Below, one piece after another: positions 13,472-21,828 of a stretch of DNA of 34,050 nt. The stretch lies in IMG/VR virus record IMGVR_UViG_3300031972_002040, positions 1-34,050 of that record; one strand, 5' to 3'. Each line of letters starts with the position of its first letter. Within the stretch, counting starts at the first letter, position 1. Position numbers and translations under genes: made by a program. The notes beneath the pieces are model-generated. The model had not been told where the DNA came from and did not search any database. It saw nothing but the letters and a program-made list of their open reading frames with translations. Source of the DNA: a virus.

Positions 13472-14481
13472 TGGCGCGGCGACCGTCGCTGTTCACTCAG
13501 GTCTCTGAGCTTCTCGCGAAGCTGGAGCCGGAGATGGAGGCGGCATTCCGAGCGGTCATCGCAGAGGTCGTCAGCCGAGCCACCATTCGCGAGATCGTCG
13601 CCGCGCTGGAGGCCAACGATATTGAGCGCGCCGTCGCTGCTGTTGGTCTTGACCCTGTCGCTTTCAGTCCGGTGGTTGAGATCTACCGGCAGGGCTATGT
13701 GCAGAGCGGTACGGCCTCAGCCGCCTACATCTCCAAACGATCCGGGGCGACATACCGCTTCGATGTGCGCTCGCCTCGGTCGGAGGAATTCTTGCGGGTG
13801 CAGTCGTCGCGCCTCGTCACTGAGATGACCGAAGACCCTCGGAAGGCGCTTCGGGAAACGCTGTCGGAAGGCATGTTTGGCGGGCGCAACCCCAATAGCG
13901 TCGCGCTGGACGTTGTTGGGCGGATCAACCGGGTCACCGGGCAGAGGCAGGGCGGCATCGTCGGTCTAACGTCCCGTCAGGCCGAGTATGTCCGCGACGT
14001 GCGTCGGGCTCTGTCGGACCCGGAGACGATGAGCGAGTATCTGGACCGCGCCGACTCCATGCGTGATCGTCGGTTCGATCGGACCGTAGCGAAAGCCATC
14101 CGCGAGGGGCGGAAGCTGGACCCGACCACGGTCAACAAGATCGTCAACGCGTACAGCTCCAATCACCTTCGTCTCAGGGGGCAAACTATCGCTCAGACTG
14201 AGATGCAGGAAGCGTTTGCGTCGTCCGAGGCCCAGGCATTCGACCAGGCGATCGCGGACGGGGTGGTGTCGCCTGAGGTCATCACCGTCACGTGGCGAAC
14301 CGCGGCCGATGCGCGTGTGCGTGACACACACAGGAACCTGAACGGGAACTCTGTAAAGCAGGGTGAGCGCTTCTCGAACCAGATGCGCTATCCGCATGAC
14401 CCGGAAGGGCCGGCACGAGAACGTATACGCTGCCGCTGCCGGGCCGAGCGATCAATTGACTTCCTGGCGGGGATCCAGTGA
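13471..14481 (+). CDS. MuF/SPP1 gp7-like minor head protein
   Basis: 336 residues. A helical N-terminal two thirds is followed by the conserved C-terminal motif set of the phage head morphogenesis (MuF/SPP1 gp7) family: RGQTIAQTEMQEAFASSEAQ, TWRTAADARVRDTHRNLNGN, then PHDPEGPARERIRCRCR (about residues 240-325). Members are minor capsid proteins, some ejected with DNA. The gene ends at the family domain, with no C-terminal toxin extension. It usually sits beside the portal gene; here it is more than 4 kb downstream, among neck genes. Confidence 0.85.
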   Translation: MARRPSLFTQVSELLAKLEPEMEAAFRAVIAEVVSRATIREIVAALEANDIERAVAAVGLDPVAFSPVVEIYRQGYVQSGTASAAYISKRSGATYRFDVRSPRSEEFLRVQSSRLVTEMTEDPRKALRETLSEGMFGGRNPNSVALDVVGRINRVTGQRQGGIVGLTSRQAEYVRDVRRALSDPETMSEYLDRADSMRDRRFDRTVAKAIREGRKLDPTTVNKIVNAYSSNHLRLRGQTIAQTEMQEAFASSEAQAFDQAIADGVVSPEVITVTWRTAADARVRDTHRNLNGNSVKQGERFSNQMRYPHDPEGPARERIRCRCRAERSIDFLAGIQ

Positions 14482-14924
14482 TGGCGGGATCATTCGCGGC
14501 GTCGGTCTCCCGCTGGGTCTCCGAGACAGAGCAGCGCATCGAGGCCGTCCGAAAACAGGCGACGCAAGAAGTGTTCGAGGAGGCCCGCCGGCCGCGCGGT
14601 GAGGGCGGCAAGATGCGTGTGGATACGGGCTTCCTGCGGAACACCGCAGTCGCATCGCTGTCCGCTATGCCGCCGATCGACAAGAACGCGAGGCCGGTCC
14701 CAGGACAGTCCTACAAGGACAACTCATCGGCCATCGCCCTGATCATCGCGCAGTCGAAGCCGGGAGATACGGTGTACCTGGGGTTCGTCGCCGCGTATTC
14801 GGCGGAGAGAGAGCTTGGCGCTCGCGGCCAACCGCCGGACGCATTCGCCCGCTCGGCTGCGGAGCAGTGGCAGTCTATCGTTCGTCGGGTGTCTCAGAGG
14901 GCACAACAGAGAGCTGGGGGGTAG
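14481..14924 (+). CDS. HK97 gp10-like neck/tail protein
   Basis: 147 residues from the ATG at 14481, preceded by GGGGA; a GTG at 14478 is also in frame. A basic helical start (SRWVSETEQRIEAVRKQATQ), then MRVDTGFLRNTAVAS and GDTVYLGFVAAYSAERELGA, then a final helix, fits the HK97 gp10 pattern (cut through 'vdTGrLr.S', then 'YA..vE.G'). These proteins join head and tail. The stop is overlapped by the 3' end of the opposite-strand gene at 14875. Confidence 0.7.
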   Translation: MAGSFAASVSRWVSETEQRIEAVRKQATQEVFEEARRPRGEGGKMRVDTGFLRNTAVASLSAMPPIDKNARPVPGQSYKDNSSAIALIIAQSKPGDTVYLGFVAAYSAERELGARGQPPDAFARSAAEQWQSIVRRVSQRAQQRAGG

Positions 14925-15255
14925 TCTCCCGGTCTCGGTGCGCCCGGTAAGCAAGGGCGACGGCGTAAAGGATGACCTTTCGCGCGGCCTCTAGAGCAAC
15001 GTTCACGGGAACCGTAGACCCCGGCGCGGTCCCGATGATGGCAAACGCGGCTTTGATCCGGTCTTGAGCCTCCATCTCATGGATCGGCTCGTCATCAGTC
15101 ACCATCGCCTTGCGGCGGTCTAGGACGCGTTGAGCGTGCCTGAGAGAGATCGAGCTATCGCCGTCATCGTTCGCGCGTTCACGCTCGCGTTTCCGGTTCA
15201 GGATTGCCTCTACCGCCTTCCGCCGCTCCGGCGTGTAGCCCGTCAGCGCCTCCAT
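14875..15255 (-). CDS. Reverse-strand hypothetical protein (moron candidate)
   Basis: 126 residues from the ATG at 15255. A longer form from GTG at 15357, with GAGACAGG before it, would add 34 residues but overlap the next forward gene, so the start is uncertain. The protein has a basic helical region (TPERRKAVEAILNRKRERER), an acidic patch, RHAQRVLDRRKAM, and a C-terminal part with a hydrophobic helix-like stretch (ARKVILYAVALAYRAHRD). It fills a 377-base gap in the rightward operon where no forward ORF is plausible. No family recognised. Transcription against the late operon implies separate regulation. The weak ribosome-binding site lowers confidence. Confidence 0.5.
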   Translation of the reverse strand: MEALTGYTPERRKAVEAILNRKRERERANDDGDSSISLRHAQRVLDRRKAMVTDDEPIHEMEAQDRIKAAFAIIGTAPGSTVPVNVALEAARKVILYAVALAYRAHRDRETTPQLSVVPSETPDER

Positions 15256-15301
15256 GCTGAACGGATCGTCACCATCGTCATCACCCACAGAGGGGCCGCG
15301 A

Positions 15302-15736
15302 TTGCCAACGCATATCGAGGCGCTGATTGCTGACGCGCTGTTCCGCCATCTGTCCACCCTGTCTCTGTCGCCGGCCCTACAGATAGCTTGGCAGGGGACG
15401 AGTTACGACCCCCCATCGGACGGGGGCGCCTACCTTCGGGCGAGCTACATCCCGAACACCGTGGACACGGCCACCATCAGCAGGTGGGACCGGCGCTACG
15501 GCATCTTCCAGGTCGACGTGATGTGGCCCGAGAACAAGGGCGTCATCCCCGCCGCAGAGGTTGCCGGTCAGATCGCTGACCATTTCCCCCGTGACACCAC
15601 CAAGCTCACGGCGGGCACCTCCACCGTGAAGATCTACCGCACTCCGGTCATCGGCTCTGCTCTGCCAGATCCGCCCCGAATGATGATCCCGGTGAGCGTC
15701 TACTACGAGTGTTTCCATGAAAACCAGGAGCAATGA
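15302..15736 (+). CDS. Tail terminator protein (DUF4128/lambda gpU-like)
   Basis: 144 residues starting with TTG at 15302, seven bases after AGAGGGG. The earlier in-frame ATG at 15254 would add a low-complexity serine/proline stretch and overlap the reverse gene, so it is not used. PTHIEALIADALFRHLSTL, RASYIPNTVDTATIS, GIFQVDVMWPENKG and IPAAEVAGQIADHFPRDT fit the DUF4128 tail terminator family, which caps the finished tail tube. Its place immediately before the tail tube gene supports this. Confidence 0.82.
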   Translation: MPTHIEALIADALFRHLSTLSLSPALQIAWQGTSYDPPSDGGAYLRASYIPNTVDTATISRWDRRYGIFQVDVMWPENKGVIPAAEVAGQIADHFPRDTTKLTAGTSTVKIYRTPVIGSALPDPPRMMIPVSVYYECFHENQEQ

Positions 15737-15739
15737 GGC

Positions 15740-16231
15740 ATGACGCTTTACAATGTGAGCGGGTGCAAGTTCTATGTCGGTGATGCGGTGATTACCGCGG
15801 ACCCCGAAAGCCTGTCGTCGTCTGACTTCTCTTCCGTTACTTGGACGGAAGTCAAAGGTTGGCAGTCGATGGGCGAGCTTGGCAACGAGGCCACGGTTAC
15901 GAGCACCGAGCTGATCAACTCTTCCATCGTCCGCAAGACTGTCGGCCCCATCGACGCGGGGAATTACGAGAACACATTCGCGGAAATGGGGGCGGACGCC
16001 GGGCAGATCGCGATGAAGGCTCTCGTCGGTTTGAATGCCAACTACCCCTTCAAGGTCGAGTACAACGATGACCCTAACGACGGTGAAACGTCCGCTCCTT
16101 CGATGACCCTGATCGCGGGCAAGGTGTACTCGTCGCGGCGTGTCGGCGGAGAGGCAGCGGCGGTGCGGATGCGGCGTTTCAACGTCGCGGTTGAGAACAA
16201 GGTCGAAGTCGCTGCGGTGAGCGGGGCTTAA
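15740..16231 (+). CDS. Major tail tube protein
   Basis: 163 residues. The pattern VSGCKFYVGDAVITADP, TWTEVKGWQSMGELGNEAT, INSSIVRKTVGPIDAGNYEN and FKVEYNDDP is that of lambda gpV-like tail tube proteins, whose hexamers stack to form the tube. Gene order terminator-tube-chaperone-tape measure is the standard siphovirus order. Length is normal and no C-terminal immunoglobulin-like domain is attached. Confidence 0.87.
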   Translation: MTLYNVSGCKFYVGDAVITADPESLSSSDFSSVTWTEVKGWQSMGELGNEATVTSTELINSSIVRKTVGPIDAGNYENTFAEMGADAGQIAMKALVGLNANYPFKVEYNDDPNDGETSAPSMTLIAGKVYSSRRVGGEAAAVRMRRFNVAVENKVEVAAVSGA

Positions 16232-16234
16232 CCC

Positions 16235-16660
16235 ATGAAAATTTCGTCGATTGAGCGCGACCCCGGCGCTACCGAAGCCGGCACGTGGGTCAACGAAATC
16301 CCTCAGATGGGCGACCTCGCTCTGAAGGTGCGCGGCTGGACGAGCCCCCTCGTCCTCGAAACCCGGAACCGGAAAGAGCGGGCCGTGCCGAAGGAGGGTC
16401 GCAACCGCGACGGCACGCTCACCATCGAAGCGCAGCGCAAGGTCAATTCCGAAGCGATGCACGAGGTGGTGATCCTGGACTGGTCCGGTATTGAGGACGA
16501 TTCTGGAGAGCCTGTGCCTTTCACGACCGAGCAGTGTAAGGCCTGGTGCCTTGACCCGCGCTACCGCCAGTTCGTCGACGCCGGCATCTATGCCGCAAAC
16601 GTTGCTGAGAACATGACGGCGGAGGATCGAGCGGCAGCGGGAAAAAACTCGCGGAAATAG
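16235..16660 (+). CDS. Tail assembly chaperone, zero-frame product (gpG-like)
   Basis: 141 residues, starting three bases after the tail tube stop. It lies between the tail tube and tape measure, where siphoviruses encode the chaperone that coats the tape measure during assembly. DLALKVRGWTSPLVLETRNR, AVPKEGRNRDGTL and PVPFTTEQCKAWCLDPRYRQ suit this class (the last segment resembles the end of the conserved chaperone core). The final codons run through slippery sites at 16639-16648, so part of translation should continue into the -1 frame. Confidence 0.8.
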   Translation: MKISSIERDPGATEAGTWVNEIPQMGDLALKVRGWTSPLVLETRNRKERAVPKEGRNRDGTLTIEAQRKVNSEAMHEVVILDWSGIEDDSGEPVPFTTEQCKAWCLDPRYRQFVDAGIYAANVAENMTAEDRAAAGKNSRK

Positions 16661-16998
16661 TCGCCTGGGATCTCCAAGCGACTGAGGATAGCGACCCGAG
16701 AGACCGGCCCGAACTACTCCCTGGGCTGGAATGTTGGCTTGAGGCCTTCCGCGAGCTATCCACCGACCGTCAGATCGGCATGGGCGGCTGTGGACCGCTA
16801 CCAGCGTCGTCTATCGATCGGTGGGCGCCACGGTATCCGGGCGAAGAGCTGGAGTTTCGGCGCTGCATCAGGGCGATGGACGCCGCTTATCTAGCGCACG
16901 TCAACAAGCCGGATGGTGGGGAAGCGGAACCCGCCGTCGAAACGCTTCCGGCCCTTACACCTGGGACTATCCAAGGGAGGTTCGGCAAGCGGCCCTAG
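16235..16998 (+). CDS. Tail assembly chaperone frameshift fusion (gpGT-like)
   Basis: A -1 shift at 16639-16648 joins the zero-frame product to an open -1 frame that stops at 16996-16998, giving about 254 residues. The extension reads LAEIVAWDLQAT, RPELLPGLECWLEAFRELST, then MGGCGPLPASSIDRWAPRYP and ends GRFGKRP; it has no good start of its own with a ribosome-binding site near the overlap. Making G and GT in a fixed ratio by frameshifting is conserved in most long-tailed phages, and the T part binds tail tube protein. The exact shift codon is inferred. Confidence 0.75.
16639..16648 (+). other. Programmed -1 frameshift site (two overlapping slippery heptamers)
   Basis: GGGAAAAAAC contains G GGA AAA (16639-16645) and A AAA AAC (16642-16648), both in the reading phase of the chaperone gene. 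Lambda G-T uses the related G GGA AAG. The zero-frame stop TAG follows at 16658-16660. No strong downstream hairpin was identified by eye. Confidence 0.8.
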
Positions 16999-17486
16999 CG
17001 GCAGTAGCGGGCAACCGTCTCGGCCGTCTGAAGTACGCCAACGGACGGAAACACGCCCTGGCCGTCCTTGCTGCGGAACGGGACCGAGTTCCCGTTGGCC
17101 GCAGCAAAGCCCTGTATCAGCCGCTCGGTGCTGGCAGGATCAAGCGACGGCAGGCGCCCCATCAGCGGGATGTCCGCCACGCGGAACACGACATCGGCCG
17201 GGCCACCCGCGAAGCGAAACGTCACCGCTTCGTCGTTCAGGTAGCGAGAGAAACCGCCGCCTGAAAAACTGGCGACCGGGCGGCCGTCTGCCCCGCAATG
17301 AAGGCCGATTGAGGCCGGGCGGAGGGACAACCGATCCCCCGTGTCCTCTTTGATTGTGCCGAACGGGACTACGACCCCCTCGAACGTCTCAAGCGCAAAA
17401 CCGACCCCCCAGCCGCTTTGCCACTGCTGGGCATGGGCGGGGATGAGAGCGGCAAGAATCGCCGCAACGCACAGAAACAACCTCAT
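16995..17486 (-). CDS. Secreted/periplasmic protein with signal peptide (moron)
   Basis: 163 residues from the ATG at 17486, preceded on its strand by AGAGGA seven bases upstream; an upstream in-frame start lacks this. It begins MRLFLCVAAILAALIPAHAQ, a textbook signal peptide with an A-x-A cleavage site. The mature part is beta-rich (GVVVPFGTIKEDTGD, LRPASIGLHCGADGRPV, VTFRFAGGPADVVFRV) and ends YCR, so two cysteines could form a disulphide. It faces against the tail operon, between chaperone and tape measure. Reverse-strand secreted proteins in phages often alter the lysogen's envelope or block superinfection. That role is only a possibility here; no family is recognised. Confidence 0.72.
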   Translation of the reverse strand: MRLFLCVAAILAALIPAHAQQWQSGWGVGFALETFEGVVVPFGTIKEDTGDRLSLRPASIGLHCGADGRPVASFSGGGFSRYLNDEAVTFRFAGGPADVVFRVADIPLMGRLPSLDPASTERLIQGFAAANGNSVPFRSKDGQGVFPSVGVLQTAETVARYCR

Positions 17487-17575
17487 CAAAAATCCTCTCG
17501 CGAACACCCCGCCATCAAAGCCGGATGGCTGACAGGTGTCCAGCGGGTGCGTGCAGGTCAAGGAGCACCGCCGAT

Positions 17576-20500
17576 ATGACGAACGTCGCCGTGCTCGGTC
17601 TCCAGGTTGTCACCCGTCCCGTCACCGAAGCGCGGGTTGAGCTCAACAAGTTCGAGCAGGAAGCCGAAAAGGCAGAGCGGGCGGCCCACGAGTTCGGCGA
17701 TGAGGTTCAGCGGGCCGGACGGAAGGCGCATCAAGCGTCACGTCAGGCATCAACCTCATTCAACACGCTAGCCGGTGCAGCGTCCCGTGCGCACGTCGCT
17801 CTGGCCGGCATGGCCGCTGCGATGGGGTCAGGGGTCGGGCTCTCTGGGATTGTCAGGACGCTTTCGTCTTTCGAGGGCGGAATGTCTCGGGTCCAGGCGG
17901 TGACACGTTCCACGGCTGCGGAGATCGCGGCGCTTCGTGCGATCGCCAAAGACCTTGGCGGAACGACCGAGTTCAGCGCGACCCAAGTTGCCAGCGGCCT
18001 CGAATATCTGGGCCGGGCGGGTTTCGGTGCAGCCAACTCGATCGCCGCTATCCCTGCGGTGCTGGACCTCGCGACCGCCGCGAGCATGGACCTTGGCCGC
18101 GCTGCGGACGTGGCGTCCAACATCATGTCAGGCTTCGGCATCGCGGCCGAGCGTGCGGGGGATGTGGCGGACCTTCTTGCCGTGGCGTCGTCGTCGGCCA
18201 ACACGGACGTGTCCCAGCTTGGCGCCGCCATGAAGTATGTCGGCCCCGTCGCGGCCCAGTTGGGCATCTCCATGGGTGACGCGGCGGCAGCGGTCGGCGT
18301 CCTCTCGGATGCCGGCATCCAGGGTCAGCAGGCGGGTACGGCGTTGCGCGCCATCCTGGCCCGGCTTGTGAAGCCCACGAAGGAGGCCGAGGCAGCCATC
18401 AAGGGCCTGGGCCTCACTGTGGCCGATCTGAACCCCGCCACGAAGTCGCTGACCGAGATTGTCGACACCCTCGCTGCGAGCAACATGTCGGCGGCCGAGG
18501 CAACGACAATCTTCGGCGTCGAAGCACTGGCTGCGATCCTGGCGCTATCTGCGGGGTCGGAAAAGCTGACCGACCTCACCGACAAGTACAACGATGTGAC
18601 CGGGGCCGTTTCCGAAATGGCCGGCGTGATGCGGGACAACATCCAAGGTGATCTTCAGTCCCTCGCCTCGGCGTGGGAGGCCGTCACCATAGCGATGGGT
18701 GAGGCAGGGGTGACGAACGCCTTGCGCTCGCGTCTCCAGGGCATCACCGGGATGTTGCGCGACTTGGCGGCGAATATGGATACCGTTGCGCAAGCCGCGT
18801 CCGACATGTGGACGATCATCACGGCACCGACCCATTTGGTGCAGGAGGTCTTCCGGACGCTAAGCGAGGCGATCCAAGGATACCTTGGCGTGGATATCGC
18901 GAACGCTGTCGGCTCTGCGATGCCGCTCGTTTTGGATCACATGCACGCGGCCGCCGTTGCGATCGAAGATGCGTTCAGCGACATCCCTAACTACTTTGGC
19001 GACCTCGGAATTCTCGCGATTGAGCGGTTCCTGAACAACCTCACCCAAGGGCTGCGTTGGGCGACAGAATTGTCCGCGATGCTTCCTGAGGTTCTGGGCC
19101 TCGGGAAGGGCTGGACCCTGCCAGAGTTCGATTTCTCGGGATATCTGCACGGCGGACTGCAAGCGTCCTATAACCGCGGCCTTCGTGAGCGCCGCTCGCA
19201 ACTGACGAACGAAGGCCCTCCTGGGATTGGAATGGGCGGCGTCTCGCAGGACACGAGCGGCGTAACGGCAGCGACAGACGCCCTTTCCACCGCTCTAGAC
19301 CGTCTCAGCACCGCGACAGAGACGGCCACGACAACCGGCGGGCGGTACAAGGTCACCCTCAAGGACATCATCCAGGGTGCCGATGAGTACGTGGCCGGGC
19401 AAAAGATCGAAGCGGAGGCCATGGGCCTCACCGCAAAGGCTGCTGCGGCGCTGCGTCATGAGTATGATCTAAGCCTCCAGGCCATCCAGGCTGATATCGC
19501 GTTGACGCCTGACGTCGTGCGGTCCCTACGCGAGCGAGCTGAGGCCATGGCTGAAGCGGACATGGCGGCCGAGGCTTCTCGCAAGTCGCTGGACGCGGCC
19601 AACGACAACATCAGCGAAGCGCGCGGGGCGTTCAAAGGCTTCTTCTCGGACATCATCAGCGGCTTCCGTGAGGGCAAGAGCGCGGCCGAGGTCTTCGGCA
19701 ACGCGATCCAAGGTCTGCTTGATCGGCTCGCGGACCGCGCACTTGACCGTCTGGCGGACCTGCTGTTCCCCGAACAGGACGGGGGCACGAAGACCCAGGC
19801 GGCGCCCGGCTTTCTGCAATCCGTGCTCGCGGGCATCACCCCGGCGGCGGCGAACAGCAACGACGTCACCTCGGTCTCCATCGGCTCGGCGGCGAAGGCG
19901 GCCACGACGTCGCTTCAGCAGGTCTCGGCCAACGCAGGTGAACTGGCGCAGGGCATCGCGGGTGCGGCCCAGCGGCTCGGCATCGATCCCGTCGACCTCG
20001 CCACGGCCATCTCATATGAGACGGCTGGCACGTTCGACCCGACCAAGCGAGGGCCGACAACCCAATGGGGCCAGCACAAGGGGCTGATCCAGTGGGGCGA
20101 ACCCCAGGCGATGAAGTACCTTGGCGGGGACTTCTCCATCGGCTCTCAGATGGACGGCATCGTGAAGTACCTTCAGGACGCTGGCGTGCGCCCTGGGATG
20201 GGCCTGATGGACATCTACAGCGCCATCAACGCCGGGTCTGTCGGGCGTTACGGCGCGTCTGACGCGGGCACCGGCGGCGCCTGGGGCACGGTGGCGGACA
20301 AGGTAAACTACCAGATGGCCGGTCACCGCGCGAAGGCCGAGCAGCTTATGGCCGGTACGATCGACCCAGCGCAGAGCCAAGCGGCCCAGGCGGCAGCGCA
20401 GGCGAACCAGCAGCTTGCGCAATCGGCCCAGCAGGCGGCGTCGGCGCTCCAGCAGGTCGGGCAGACGGCGCCCGGTGCAGCCAACGACAACCGCTTTGAC

Positions 20501-21145
20501 GACGCCTTCGGCATGTTCGAGATGAACGACCAGGGCGGCGGCGCGCCGGCGGCTCAACCGCTGCAAGCCTCGGTGGCGTCCCTCCAGAACACGGCAGCCA
20601 CCTTCCCGGCGGCGCTGGACGCCAATCTCAACGCCATCAACGCAGGCGTAGGCCAAGTCGGTCAGGGCTTCGTCGGACAGTTCGGCGGTATCCTGCAATC
20701 CATCCTCGGCAGCCTTGGCGGCGAAGGCGGTGGTGCTGGCGGGCTCCTCTCCATCATCCCCGCAGTGTTCAGCCTGTTCGGCGGCGCGCGTGCTGCGGGC
20801 GGCCCCGTTGACGCGGGTAAGGCGTACCTCGTGGGCGAGAACGGACCGGAGCTGCGGACGTTCGGATCGTCGGGCTACATCCACAACGCTGCGCAGACGC
20901 GGGCGATGATGCGTCCGTCCGGCGGGGCGATGCGCCCGCAGATCATCGAGCGCGAGCGGGTTGTCGTCGTCGGTGGTCAGGTGCAGCAGGACGGGCGTCT
21001 TGTAGCGCTCATCGAGAACGTGTCCGAGCCCATCGCCAAGGGGCATGCCGACGCCGCGCGCCGTGACGTCCCCGCGATCAGCCGCGCGTCCGAGCGTGAG
21101 AGCAAGCTGCGCAAGACGCGGACGCTACGGGGGAGGGCCGCTTGA
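17576..21145 (+). CDS. Tape measure protein with embedded lysozyme-like domain
   Basis: 1189 residues from the ATG at 17576, ten bases after AAGGAG. Residues about 80-400 (SFEGGMSRVQAVTRSTAAEI, then GGTTEFSATQVASGLEYLGR, LSDAGIQGQQAGTALRAILA) match the TP901-type tape measure core. A helical, hydrophobic middle follows. Residues about 790-930 resemble a lysozyme/transglycosylase domain (LGIDPVDLATAISYETAG, with E815 as the likely acid; QWGQHKGLIQWG). The end (GGPVDAGKAYLVGENGPELR) is typical of these proteins. It sets tail length and enters the cell envelope with the DNA. At the usual 0.15 nm per residue the tail would be near 180 nm. Glutamine/alanine-rich linker at about 930-985. Confidence 0.93.
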   Translation: MTNVAVLGLQVVTRPVTEARVELNKFEQEAEKAERAAHEFGDEVQRAGRKAHQASRQASTSFNTLAGAASRAHVALAGMAAAMGSGVGLSGIVRTLSSFEGGMSRVQAVTRSTAAEIAALRAIAKDLGGTTEFSATQVASGLEYLGRAGFGAANSIAAIPAVLDLATAASMDLGRAADVASNIMSGFGIAAERAGDVADLLAVASSSANTDVSQLGAAMKYVGPVAAQLGISMGDAAAAVGVLSDAGIQGQQAGTALRAILARLVKPTKEAEAAIKGLGLTVADLNPATKSLTEIVDTLAASNMSAAEATTIFGVEALAAILALSAGSEKLTDLTDKYNDVTGAVSEMAGVMRDNIQGDLQSLASAWEAVTIAMGEAGVTNALRSRLQGITGMLRDLAANMDTVAQAASDMWTIITAPTHLVQEVFRTLSEAIQGYLGVDIANAVGSAMPLVLDHMHAAAVAIEDAFSDIPNYFGDLGILAIERFLNNLTQGLRWATELSAMLPEVLGLGKGWTLPEFDFSGYLHGGLQASYNRGLRERRSQLTNEGPPGIGMGGVSQDTSGVTAATDALSTALDRLSTATETATTTGGRYKVTLKDIIQGADEYVAGQKIEAEAMGLTAKAAAALRHEYDLSLQAIQADIALTPDVVRSLRERAEAMAEADMAAEASRKSLDAANDNISEARGAFKGFFSDIISGFREGKSAAEVFGNAIQGLLDRLADRALDRLADLLFPEQDGGTKTQAAPGFLQSVLAGITPAAANSNDVTSVSIGSAAKAATTSLQQVSANAGELAQGIAGAAQRLGIDPVDLATAISYETAGTFDPTKRGPTTQWGQHKGLIQWGEPQAMKYLGGDFSIGSQMDGIVKYLQDAGVRPGMGLMDIYSAINAGSVGRYGASDAGTGGAWGTVADKVNYQMAGHRAKAEQLMAGTIDPAQSQAAQAAAQANQQLAQSAQQAASALQQVGQTAPGAANDNRFDDAFGMFEMNDQGGGAPAAQPLQASVASLQNTAATFPAALDANLNAINAGVGQVGQGFVGQFGGILQSILGSLGGEGGGAGGLLSIIPAVFSLFGGARAAGGPVDAGKAYLVGENGPELRTFGSSGYIHNAAQTRAMMRPSGGAMRPQIIERERVVVVGGQVQQDGRLVALIENVSEPIAKGHADAARRDVPAISRASERESKLRKTRTLRGRAA

Positions 21146-21828
21146 TGCGCATGGTCGATTGGCCGCGCAGCATCGGCTACTCCAGCATGAGCCTCCCCAC
21201 GGGGCCGAATGTGTACCGCTCTGGCGTCAACGAAACGACCGCTGGCGGGCAGAAGGCCTATGCCGGTGTCGGGTCTCGGCTCCGCTGGTCGGTAACCTTC
21301 GGCCGGTGCCAGAGACGGAACGCACGCGAGCTGGAGGGCGCGCTCGACAACGCGGGAAACGGTGCGGAGATCATCCGCATGCCGTGGCTCCACGGCGACC
21401 GCCTCACGCTGGACGAGGCCGGGGCGACACCCGTCGTCTGGGATGACGTGGAGTGGTCAGAGGGCGGCACGTGGGGACCGTCCTACCCGCTCGTAACGCC
21501 TGCGGTCTTCCACCCCAAGGGCGCGACCATCGTGCAGCTCACGTCAGAAGCATGGGGGCATGACCTCGGCATCGGTTCTTGGATCGGCTTCACCGGGGTC
21601 TTCGCCGCGCACCGCATCCGCGAGGTTCTTGCCCCGGGTGTCTACCGCGTCGGCCCGCGTCTCCGTGCGCCTGTCGCCGCCAGCGAACAGCGCTGCACCC
21701 TGGAGCCCGTCGTCGCCTGCACCGTGGTCCCTGGATCGGTGGAGCTTGAGCGAGACCCCACCACGTTGAGCGGGTCGGCATCCTTTGTGGAAGTGCTGCA
21801 CTCCGAGGTGGAGACTTACGCGACGTGA
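21145..21828 (+). CDS. Distal tail protein
   Basis: 227 residues from the ATG overlapping the tape measure stop (TGATG), with GGGGGAGGG upstream. It opens MRMVDWPRSIGYSSMSLPTG and has a mixed beta pattern (RLRWSVTFGRCQRRNARELE, IIRMPWLHGDRL, GSWIGFTGVFAAHRIREVL). As the first gene after the tape measure it should be the distal tail or equivalent baseplate component linking tube to hub. The family is assigned by position and general pattern; no diagnostic motif is visible. Confidence 0.7.
   Translation: MRMVDWPRSIGYSSMSLPTGPNVYRSGVNETTAGGQKAYAGVGSRLRWSVTFGRCQRRNARELEGALDNAGNGAEIIRMPWLHGDRLTLDEAGATPVVWDDVEWSEGGTWGPSYPLVTPAVFHPKGATIVQLTSEAWGHDLGIGSWIGFTGVFAAHRIREVLAPGVYRVGPRLRAPVAASEQRCTLEPVVACTVVPGSVELERDPTTLSGSASFVEVLHSEVETYAT

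Noticed and set aside
16780-16998. Independent gene start (ATG at 16780) for the chaperone T part
   Set aside because: The frame is open back to the slippery site and the protein pattern continues upstream of this ATG, so a frameshift extension explains it better.
20012-21046. 344-codon minus-strand frame opposite the tape measure 3' part
   Set aside because: Shadow of the tape measure; low complexity and no ribosome-binding site seen.
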